Shown here: positions 1 to 5,530 of the stretch, one piece after another
How positions within the stretch are numbered: the stretch's first letter is position 1
Layout of the letters: every line of letters begins with the position of its first letter
NCBI GenBank assembly: GCA_934230965.1
Contig: CAKQFW010000060.1
Location: 1 to 10,748, forward strand
Direction of reading: 5' to 3'
Length of the DNA stretch: 10,748 nucleotides
From: an uncultured Prevotella sp.
GTDB taxonomy: Bacteria; Bacteroidota; Bacteroidia; Bacteroidales; Bacteroidaceae
Notes under the pieces: model-generated
Databases searched by the model: none
Told to the model about the DNA's origin: nothing
Seen by the model: only the letters and a program-made list of their open reading frames with translations
Translations under genes and position numbers: made by a program

Positions 1-271
1 TTGCGCAACAACCCTTTTTTGTGCTGTTTGGGGGCCTTAATTGTAAAAATCTTCAAAAATGTGGCGTGATGTAGGTCAAGTCTTGTTTTATGCAATATCG
101 AGGCGAAGGGCTGAAACAGCTTTGTAATACTTGTTAAAATGAATATTTATGCAAAATGGGTATGTTCTTGTATTTTACATCTGTTAACAAAATATTGTTT
201 AAAAATGTAACAGTTTTTTCAGAAATAGGCCCTTTTACTTTCAACTTTTTTTATTGATACCTTTCATTTGC
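1..271. other. AT-rich gene-free stretch
   Basis: No open reading frame with recognisable content is seen on either strand. The one structured element is at 181-219, where CTGTTA (181-186) and TAACAG (208-213) can pair around an inner ACAA/TTGT pair and are followed by six T residues. This could be a weak plus-strand terminator for a gene lying left of the window. The start of the window carries the palindrome TTGCGCAA (positions 1-8 with the first bases). Nothing else can be assigned. Confidence 0.4.
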
Positions 272-353
272 GAAACCCTTGGTTTCAGGTCGTGAAACCC
301 TTGGTTTCAGGCTGTAAAACCCTTGGTTTCACAACCTAAAACCAAGGCTTTCA
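272..353. repeat. Four-site dyad repeat array, 22-bp period
   Basis: Three near-identical 16-mers (GAAACCCTTGGTTTCA and a variant starting AAAACC) begin at 272, 294 and 316. A fourth, AAAACCAAGGCTTTCA, begins at 338, so the period is exactly 22 bp. Each unit is an imperfect palindrome (GAAACC/GGTTTC around CTT). In the fourth unit the CCTTGG core reads as its reverse complement, CCAAGG. Spacers are 6 nt. A 22-bp period is about two helical turns, so all dyads face the same side of the helix, as expected for cooperative protein binding; that role is inference. It could equally be a genome-wide Prevotella-type intergenic repeat. Confidence 0.8.
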
Positions 354-392
354 GACCGTAATATCATGCCTTTCTCAACCCACTCTCAATAT

Positions 393-426
393 TGTATATT
401 TATGCATATTATTGTATAAATATACA
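393..426 (-). terminator. AT-rich 11-bp inverted repeat after the KilA-N gene
   Basis: TGTATATTTAT (393-403) and ATAAATATACA (416-426) are perfect reverse complements with a 12-nt loop. The element lies 27 nt past the minus-strand stop codon of the KilA-N gene, so it would form in the 3' end of that transcript. There is no T-tract on its minus-strand downstream side, so it is a poor intrinsic terminator. A 3'-end stabilising hairpin or a protein-binding dyad are alternatives. The symmetry is certain and the function is not. Confidence 0.4.
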
Positions 427-452
427 GAATGTCTTTTACCCCATTTCTATCT

Positions 453-1262
453 TTACTTTAAATATTTTCTGCCATCAGTATCTTCAAGAATCTTCATCTG
501 CTGGATGGCAATTCGGTTTAGTTTGATCAGGCGTTCATACTGTAGCATACCGTCATTGATGAATACGGCATTGAGGTTCTCCATGTTTGATAGGCAAATG
601 AGTTCGTTTATACTGGCGTAGTCACGGATATTTCCTTTTTTGTCAGGATTCTGTTCTCGCCATTGTCTTGCTGTCATTCCGAACATCGCCATATTGAGAA
701 CGTCTGCCTCGTCGGCATACTTTATGGCTGCTTGCTCACGGGTCACTTCCAATGGGATGAGATTAGCCTTTATGGCATCGGTATGGATCCTGTAATTGAT
801 TTTGGACAGCTCACGCTTAGCCGACCATCCTATCTGCTTTTGCTCTTCCTCTTTCAGCCGTTGAAACTCCTTTATCAAATATAATTCAAATTCAACAGAG
901 ACCCAACTTGCAAATTTAAATGCAATGTCCCTTTGTGCGTATGTTCCTCCATTTGCTCCACTTTTACAAATAATACCAACTGCATCTGTAAGTTCTATCC
1001 AGCGAGTTGGACTCATCGTAAATGCATTCGAACCAGCTTCTCTCAAAAGGGGATCGAATTCGACCCCTTTGAAATTTGGGTTATTCAACTGCTCCCAAAG
1101 TCCAAGATATTCTAATGTGTTTTTAGAACGTAACCAATTCTTTACTACATCTTTAGGCTCTATTGCATTCTTTTGTCTTGCTATGTCCGTAATACAGATA
1201 TAGTCGACTCCATTTTTGGATAGAGTCTTTATCATTTGATTTTTAACTATTATCTTTGGCAT
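453..1262 (-). CDS. KilA-N domain-containing protein
   Basis: This is a 269-residue protein if translation starts at the ATG at 1262. A TTG at 1292 would add ten residues and overlap the stop of the upstream HTH gene (TTGA arrangement), so a coupled TTG start cannot be excluded. I prefer ATG because the added residues are a lysine/asparagine-rich run with no domain content. The KilA-N core, a DNA-binding fold common in phage antirepressors and large-virus proteins, spans roughly residues 20-137. It shows the motif YICITDIARQ, then NWLRSKNTLEYLGLWE, then GGTYAQRDIAFKFASWVS and FELYLIKEFQRLKEEE. The remaining ~120 residues hold a conserved-looking AIKYADEADVLNMAMFGMTA stretch of unknown function. 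It is probably cotranscribed with the small HTH gene. DNA binding is inferred from the family and the target is unknown. The gene is more AT-rich than the B12 genes, which suggests acquired DNA. Confidence 0.85.
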   Translation of the reverse strand: MPKIIVKNQMIKTLSKNGVDYICITDIARQKNAIEPKDVVKNWLRSKNTLEYLGLWEQLNNPNFKGVEFDPLLREAGSNAFTMSPTRWIELTDAVGIICKSGANGGTYAQRDIAFKFASWVSVEFELYLIKEFQRLKEEEQKQIGWSAKRELSKINYRIHTDAIKANLIPLEVTREQAAIKYADEADVLNMAMFGMTARQWREQNPDKKGNIRDYASINELICLSNMENLNAVFINDGMLQYERLIKLNRIAIQQMKILEDTDGRKYLK

Positions 1263-1288
1263 ATATTTGTTTTTTTTACTAATGATTT

Positions 1289-1507
1289 TCAATCATCAAC
1301 GTTATTACCTTTTGTTTTATTGATAAGCTGACGAACATCAACATCCAATAGGTTTGCTACCTTAGTTAATGTTACTAAATCTGGTTGTGAGGTATTGGTG
1401 CACCATTTGGAGATAGTTGCCGGATCGTTTCCTAACTGTTCCGACAACCATTTGCTGGTACGCTTTTTCTCTACCAACACGACTTTTATTCGATTTATAT
1501 CTTTCAT
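1289..1507 (-). CDS. Small XRE/Cro-C1-family helix-turn-helix regulator
   Basis: This 72-residue protein is nearly all one helix-turn-helix domain. LSEQLG (residues 21-26) forms the first helix of the motif, and NDPATISKWCTN (27-38) covers the turn and recognition helix. The following TLTKVANLLDVDVRQLIN is the usual C-terminal helical part of the Cro/C1 fold. There is no sensor or oligomerisation domain, so it resembles phage Cro-like or restriction-modification controller proteins in size. The ATG at 1507 lies 27 nt from a good -7 box, giving a short leader. It is the first gene of a two-gene unit with the KilA-N gene. No methylase or nuclease is visible here, so any link to a defence system is only a guess. 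Autoregulation of its own promoter is likely for the family but not shown by the sequence. Confidence 0.88.
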   Translation of the reverse strand: MKDINRIKVVLVEKKRTSKWLSEQLGNDPATISKWCTNTSQPDLVTLTKVANLLDVDVRQLINKTKGNNVDD

Positions 1508-1534
1508 CGTTTATCTGTTTTATTGCGTCCAGCG

Positions 1535-1564
1535 CAAAGATAATTGAATATTTTCATAAATAGG
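1535..1564 (-). promoter_or_regulatory. Promoter of the HTH/KilA-N unit
   Basis: On the minus strand TATCTTTG (1542 to 1535) matches the Bacteroidetes -7 consensus TAnnTTTG exactly. About 18 nt upstream is only a weak -33 match (TTTATG). The start codon of the HTH gene follows 27 nt after the -7 box, so the transcript leader would be about 20 nt, ending in an A-rich AAACAGATAAACG before ATG. Confidence 0.6.
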
Positions 1565-1631
1565 TTATTTATATTACATTTTTTATTATTGATTAGCATA
1601 TAAATCTATTTCTATTTCAAAATTAAGCAGT

Positions 1632-1829
1632 GCAAAAATCCAAACAATTTTGTTTTTATGCGCAAGTTTTTCACTAACCTTTGATAAGTTAGGATGCATC
1701 TTGGCAAAAAATCCAAACAAGTTTGGCTTTTTGCGCAAGATTTTCACTAACCTTTGATAAGTTAGGATGCATCTTGGCAAAAAAATCCAAACAAGTTTGT
1801 TTTTTTGCGCAAGATTTTCACTAACTTTG
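1632..1829 (+). repeat. Tandem repeat of 72-74 bp upstream of the B12 riboswitch
   Basis: There are two full copies (1632-1703 and 1704-1776) and a partial third (1777-1829). Each copy begins GCAAAAA, then ATCCAAACAA, a T-rich stretch, GCGCAAG and TTTTCACTAAC. Copy 2 holds the perfect hairpin CCAAAC-AA-GTTTGG inside a wider GCAAAAA/TTTTTGC pairing. The full copies also contain CTAAC...GTTAG. In copies 1 and 2 the box region reads TAACCTTTG. In copy 3 one C is missing and it reads TAACTTTG, a perfect -7 box. The array therefore looks like a duplicated promoter segment with one working copy. Confidence 0.85.
1796..1829 (+). promoter_or_regulatory. Promoter of the B12 uptake operon
   Basis: TTTG at 1796-1799 serves as the -33 element and TAACTTTG at 1822-1829 as the -7 element, with a 22-nt gap that is slightly long for the family. 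Transcription would start around 1835-1840, just before the riboswitch aptamer. This is the only exact TAnnTTTG in the three tandem copies upstream. Confidence 0.6.
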
Positions 1830-1834
1830 CAACG

Positions 1835-2001
1835 CAATAGGTTCGCTTGACGGCGATGAAAAGGGAAACGAGTGAAAATCTTGTACAGTCCCGCTGCTGT
1901 GAGCTGTCCTTTATGGGGCGAGCACATGCCACTGAGCACTTAGCTCGGGAAGGCGTTCGCCACCAGACAGTGTAGTCAGAAGACCTGCCTGTTGTGCCAC
2001 C
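1835..2001 (+). ncRNA. Cobalamin (adenosylcobalamin-type) riboswitch
   Basis: The leader has the ordered conserved blocks of the cobalamin aptamer: GGTTCGC (from 1840), AAGGGAAACGAGTGAAAATC (1861-1880), ACAGTCCCGCTGCTGTGA (1885-1902), GCCACTG (1928-1934), CGGGAAGGC (1946-1954) and the B12 box AGTCAGAAGACCTGCC (1974-1989). The early GGT can pair with the ACC of the B12 box to close the outer stem. Binding of a cobalamin is expected to shut down the downstream btuB-type gene. The exact ends and the preferred cobalamin form (adenosyl or methyl/hydroxo) cannot be told by eye. No T-rich intrinsic terminator follows, so control is more likely through translation initiation or leader folding. Confidence 0.96.
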
Positions 2002-2005
2002 AAAA

Positions 2006-2051
2006 TTACACCTTATTATATATATAAGATTTACACCTTATTATATATATA
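2006..2051 (+). repeat. Two 21-bp direct repeats in the btuB leader, 25-bp period
   Basis: TTACACCTTATTATATATATA occurs at 2006-2026 and again at 2031-2051, separated by AGAT. It lies immediately after the aptamer and before the leader hairpin. The AT-rich units should be largely unstructured RNA. A duplication inside a riboswitch leader may tune the distance between aptamer and start codon, but no function is demonstrated. Confidence 0.8.
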
Positions 2052-2060
2052 GGTATCTTG

Positions 2061-2106
2061 GATGGCGTTTCATTGTTCGTGCCACGCGGATATGGCCCGA
2101 ACCATC
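2061..2106 (+). promoter_or_regulatory. Leader hairpin between riboswitch and btuB, candidate expression platform
   Basis: GTTCG (2075-2079) pairs with CGAAC (2098-2102). GCC (2081-2083) pairs with GGC (2094-2096) inside it, and GATG (2061-2064) pairs with CATC (2103-2106) outside it. The hairpin ends 21 nt before the chosen ATG at 2128. It has no T-tract, so it is not a classic terminator. Its loop could make the long-range loop contact that many cobalamin riboswitches use; I did not verify a pairing partner. Confidence 0.45.
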
Positions 2107-2127
2107 GAATATGAACAAATGTTTTTT

Positions 2128-4113
2128 ATGCGAAAGAAAATGTTGAGTGCCCTTCTGTGCACCATAGCCGCGACGGTACAGGCACAGAACCATGTAGCCG
2201 ACAGCATACACCACCTCGGCGAGGTGGTGGTAACGCAGCGCCTCACGCAACGTGAGACCATACCCTCTGCTACCCTGAAAGGCGAGGCCTTGCAACGCCT
2301 CAGTGCCCTTTCGGTGGCCGATGCTTTGCGCTATTTTTCGGGCATCCAACTAAAAGACTATGGCGGTGTGGGCGGCATCAAAACCGTGAACATACGCAGC
2401 ATGGGCACCCATCATTTAGGCATCTTTTATGATGGCATAGAGTTGGGCAACGCGCAGAACGGGCAGATAGACCTTGGCCAGTTTTCGCTCGACAATGTAG
2501 AGGAGATAAGCCTCTTCAATGGTCAGAAGAGCGCCATCTTTCAGCCCGCCACCGACTTTGGCAATGCTGGCTCCATCTACATTCGCACACGCGCTCCGCA
2601 ATTTGCTGCTGGCACCCAGCGCCATCTGAAGGTCAAGGCCCAGTATGGGTCGAGCGACCAGGTGCGCTTGAACGCCCTATACGAGCAGCGCCTCACGCCC
2701 AGCGTCAGCACCTCGCTCAGCGTGGGTGGGCTCAGCTCCAGCGGCCGTTACCCCTTTCGCTATCGTCGTGTGACGCCCGACGGCACCATTGCCTACGACA
2801 CCACCGCTGTGCGGCATAATGGCGACATCTGGGCTTTGCGTCTTGAAGGCAACGTGTATGGCAGCCGCCCCGGCGGACAGTGGAACGCCAAGGTGTATAG
2901 CTATCACTCGCGTCGTGGCATACCCGGCGCCATTGTGAACAATGTGTGGCGACGTGGCGAACGTCAGGCCGACCACAACACCTTTGTTCAGGCCGCGGCA
3001 CAGCAAACGGTGGGTCGTCGCTTCTCTACTAAGTTCATGGCCAAGTATGCCTACTACGACACGCGCTACATTAACAACGACACCACGCAGATGCACGTCG
3101 ACAACACCTTTCGCCAGCAAGAGCTTTACCTCTCGTCGGCCAATGTGTATGAGCTGCTGCCACAGTGGAGCCTTTCGGCCAGCTACGATTTTCGCTGGAA
3201 CAAGTTGAACGCCGATATGCCCAACTTTGCCTTTCCGCATCGCTACACCAATAGCGCATCGGTGGCCACAGCCCTCGACCTCGGCCGCCTGAAGGCACAA
3301 GCCTCGGTGGTGGGACAGTGGGTGAAAGACCACACGCGCATGCTGAACGCCGTGCCCCATCGCGCCACCTACAGCCCAGCGCTGTTTGTTAGTTGGCAGC
3401 CGCTGCCGCAGCCTGTGCTCAGCCTCCGGGCCTTTGCCAAGCGCAGCTATCGCATGCCCACCTTCAACGACCTCTACTACACCGACATGGGCAACGCCCT
3501 GTTGCGCCCCGAGAGCGCCGTGCAGTATGATGCTGGCTTTGTGCTTGAGAAGCGATGGGCCACGGGCCTGGTGGCTCACGCCCGCCTACAGGCCGACACC
3601 TATTATAATACGGTGCACGATAAAATAGTGGCTTACCCCAAGGGTCAGCAGTTTAGGTGGACCATGCTCAACCTGGGGCGCGTACACATCAAAGGCATCG
3701 ACGTTACTGCCGAGGGCACCCTTGTGCCGCTGCGCGACGTAGCCCTTACCGCAAGGCTGCAATATACCTATCAAGATGCGCGCGACGTTACATCGGCTAA
3801 AGACAGCTATTATCGTCACCAGATACCCTACATACCGTGGCATAGCGGGTCGGCAGTGCTGAATGTGGCTTGGCGCCAGTGGAGCCTGAACTACAGTTTC
3901 ATCTATTCGGGCGAGCGATACAGTCAGCAAGAAAACATTGTGTATAACCACCTGCAGCCGTGGTATACCAGCGACGTGTCGTTAGCTTGGCGCTACCGCG
4001 CGTGGCGCATCAACCTCGACGTGAACAACCTGTTTAGTCAAGATTATGACGTGATAGAAAACTACCCCATGCCGAAGCGCAACTTCTTGCTGACGCTGGA
4101 GTGGACTATATAA
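2128..4113 (+). CDS. btuB: BtuB-type TonB-dependent outer-membrane cobalamin transporter
   Basis: This 661-residue outer-membrane protein imports cobalamin or related cobamides across the outer membrane using TonB/ExbBD energy. I start it at 2128 because MRKKMLSALLCTIAATVQAQ is then a compact signal peptide; in-frame ATGs at 2119, 2092 and 2062 add residues that overlap the leader hairpin or spoil the peptide. After cleavage a TonB-box-like LGEVVVT (residues 30-36) precedes the plug domain (about 40-150), which shows GIKTVNIRSMG and a YDGIELGNAQNGQIDLGQ segment. The rest is an alternating beta-barrel with typical late segments (NLFSQDYDVIENYPMPKRNF) and a terminal strand ending in LTLEWTI. 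There is no N-terminal carboxypeptidase-like domain and no SusD partner, so it is BtuB-like rather than SusC-like. The cobalamin riboswitch upstream and the BtuG-like gene 13 nt downstream fix the substrate class well. Confidence 0.93.
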   Translation: MRKKMLSALLCTIAATVQAQNHVADSIHHLGEVVVTQRLTQRETIPSATLKGEALQRLSALSVADALRYFSGIQLKDYGGVGGIKTVNIRSMGTHHLGIFYDGIELGNAQNGQIDLGQFSLDNVEEISLFNGQKSAIFQPATDFGNAGSIYIRTRAPQFAAGTQRHLKVKAQYGSSDQVRLNALYEQRLTPSVSTSLSVGGLSSSGRYPFRYRRVTPDGTIAYDTTAVRHNGDIWALRLEGNVYGSRPGGQWNAKVYSYHSRRGIPGAIVNNVWRRGERQADHNTFVQAAAQQTVGRRFSTKFMAKYAYYDTRYINNDTTQMHVDNTFRQQELYLSSANVYELLPQWSLSASYDFRWNKLNADMPNFAFPHRYTNSASVATALDLGRLKAQASVVGQWVKDHTRMLNAVPHRATYSPALFVSWQPLPQPVLSLRAFAKRSYRMPTFNDLYYTDMGNALLRPESAVQYDAGFVLEKRWATGLVAHARLQADTYYNTVHDKIVAYPKGQQFRWTMLNLGRVHIKGIDVTAEGTLVPLRDVALTARLQYTYQDARDVTSAKDSYYRHQIPYIPWHSGSAVLNVAWRQWSLNYSFIYSGERYSQQENIVYNHLQPWYTSDVSLAWRYRAWRINLDVNNLFSQDYDVIENYPMPKRNFLLTLEWTI

Positions 4114-4126
4114 AGAAGAAAAAGAT

Positions 4127-5293
4127 ATGAAACTTACTGATAAACAGCATATCGTGAGCACCCTGTGCCTATTCTTGCTGCTGGCCGTAGCAGGCTGTCG
4201 CGAGAACGATGGCGTGGTGCCCTCAACGCCCGAAGATACGGGCAGCACCATAACGCCCACCAACATTGTGGGCATGTATGTGATAAACCAAGGCAATATG
4301 GGTAGCAACAAGGCCTCGGTCGACTATCTCGACCTGTCGGGCACTACGGCCACCTATCTGCGCAACATCTATGCCGAGCGTAACCCCAACGTGGTGAAGG
4401 AGTTGGGCGACGTGGGCAACGATATAAAGATATACGGATCGAAACTGTGGATGGTGATAAATGCCTCAAACAAAGTTGAGGTGGCCACCGTAGATGGATG
4501 CCGTAGGGTGGGGCAGGTGAACATACCTAATGCCCGCTACCTGGCCTTTGATGGCGGCTATGCCTACGTAAGTTCGTATGTAGGCCCCATCGACCTAATG
4601 CAAGGCGATGTGCTGGGCTGTGTGTATAAGGTAGACACGCTGTCGCTGCAGATTGTTGACCGCATAACGGTGGGCAATCAGCCCGACGAGCTGTGTGTGG
4701 CCGATGGCAAGCTGTATGTGGCCAACAGTGGCGGATATCGTAACCCCAACTACGACCGCACTGTGAGCGTTATCGACCTGAAGACCTTTACCGAAGAGCG
4801 CAAGATAGATGTGGGCATCAACCTGCACCGCTGCCGTGCAGACCGCTATGGGCAACTGTGGGTAACCTCGCGTGGCAATTATGGTAACATTCCCTCAAAC
4901 ATCTATTGGCTGGCCAAGGATGGCAACGGTCAGATGCAGCTGGGAGGCAGCCTGAACTGCGCTGCCAGCGACCTGTGCTTGGTGGGCGACTCGCTCTACT
5001 TTTATGCCGCCGAATGGAGCTATGCCTCAGAGAGCAACACTATAAGCTATGGCATTATAAATGTGAAGACGCACCAGTTGGTAACCAACCACCTGTCGTC
5101 GGCACCCGAGTTGGCCAACATCGAGGTGCCCTTCGGCATCATCGTGAACCCCAAGGAGCGCGACTTCTACCTGATGGATGCCAAAAACTATGTGTCGAGC
5201 GGACAACTGCTACACTTCAAGGCCGACGGCACCTTCGACTGGAGCGTCAACACAGGCGACATTCCGTGTCAAGGGGTGTTTGTCTTTGAGTAG
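4127..5293 (+). CDS. btuG: BtuG-like surface lipoprotein, YncE/DUF5074-type beta-propeller
   Basis: This 388-residue lipoprotein starts at an ATG 13 nt after the btuB stop, with an A/G-rich AGAAGAAAAAG before it. The signal peptide ends in the lipobox LAVAGC, with lipidated Cys24. The next residues, RENDG, resemble the acidic surface-export signal of Bacteroidetes lipoproteins, so it is probably displayed outside the cell. Residues ~45-388 form repeated beta-propeller blades: ARYLAFDGGYAYVSSY (136-151), ITVGNQPDELCVADGKLYVA (180-199), TVSVIDLKT (212-220) and the closing GDIPCQGVFVF. In Bacteroides, BtuG is a surface propeller that binds cobalamin extremely tightly and sits on BtuB as a lid. 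The position directly behind btuB under a B12 riboswitch supports the same role here. Calling it BtuG rests on architecture and context. A generic YncE-like protein is the alternative. Confidence 0.87.
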   Translation: MKLTDKQHIVSTLCLFLLLAVAGCRENDGVVPSTPEDTGSTITPTNIVGMYVINQGNMGSNKASVDYLDLSGTTATYLRNIYAERNPNVVKELGDVGNDIKIYGSKLWMVINASNKVEVATVDGCRRVGQVNIPNARYLAFDGGYAYVSSYVGPIDLMQGDVLGCVYKVDTLSLQIVDRITVGNQPDELCVADGKLYVANSGGYRNPNYDRTVSVIDLKTFTEERKIDVGINLHRCRADRYGQLWVTSRGNYGNIPSNIYWLAKDGNGQMQLGGSLNCAASDLCLVGDSLYFYAAEWSYASESNTISYGIINVKTHQLVTNHLSSAPELANIEVPFGIIVNPKERDFYLMDAKNYVSSGQLLHFKADGTFDWSVNTGDIPCQGVFVFE

Positions 5294-5530
5294 TTGACAA
5301 GTAGACGAGTAGACAAGTTGACAAGCTGCTTGCTTTGTTGATCAAAGTTGTCAATACGCCTATTGATAAACATAGGTAGCAGCTTGTCTACTCGTCCGCT
5401 CGGCTTTGCCGCTTGCTTCAGCAAGAACTTGTCAACTCGTCAACTTTTTGTCAACTCGTCAACTAAAAAAGCAAACAGCTCGTCAACTTGTCTACTCGTT
5501 AACTCGTCAACTTTTTTTAAAAAAAACTAT
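5294..5530 (+). repeat. Intergenic cluster of 8-bp repeats in both orientations, btuG-DUF4465 spacer
   Basis: Starting on the last base of the btuG stop are four octamers, GTTGACAA, GTAGACGA, GTAGACAA and GTTGACAA (5293-5324). The opposite-sense octamers CTYGTYWA occur at 5428-5462 and 5479-5510, plus a copy at 5379-5396 that is complementary to 5304-5329 apart from one 8-nt unit. Between them are small hairpins: CCTAT/ATAGG (5359-5376), CGGC/GCCG (5401-5411) and CTTGC-TTCA-GCAAG (5412-5425). The spacer ends in a T7A8 run just before the next ATG. Left octamers can pair with any of the right clusters, so several exclusive foldings are possible. An open frame runs through this stretch from a TTG at 5348, but its residues are just translated repeats. 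Confidence 0.85.

Noticed and set aside
272..353. CRISPR array
   Set aside because: Repeats are 16 bp with 6-bp spacers and dyad symmetry; spacers are far too short and no cas gene is near.
1632..1829. Insertion-sequence or phage attachment remnant
   Set aside because: Copies are head-to-tail with no terminal inverted repeats, no transposase or integrase and no target duplication that I can see.
1586..1939. Minus-strand open frame of 117 codons
   Set aside because: It reads through the 73/74-bp tandem repeats and the antisense of the cobalamin riboswitch. The repeated peptide blocks are just translated repeats, with no domain.
2062..2127. 22-residue N-terminal extension of BtuB from ATG 2062
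   Set aside because: The codons overlap the stable leader hairpin and would bury the signal peptide. The start at 2128 gives a normal secretory N-terminus.
2677..3579. Minus-strand open frame of 300 codons
   Set aside because: It lies fully antisense inside btuB. Its Ala/Val/Gly/His-rich composition is that of a shadow frame, and it has no recognisable domain.
2128..5293. SusC/SusD-type glycan uptake pair
   Set aside because: The receptor lacks the SusC N-terminal extension, the lipoprotein is a beta-propeller rather than a helical SusD protein, and a cobalamin riboswitch controls the operon.
5348..5530. 61-residue N-terminal extension of the DUF4465 protein from a TTG start
   Set aside because: The extension is translated octamer repeat (Ser/Thr/Leu-rich), and the signal peptide begins only at 5531.
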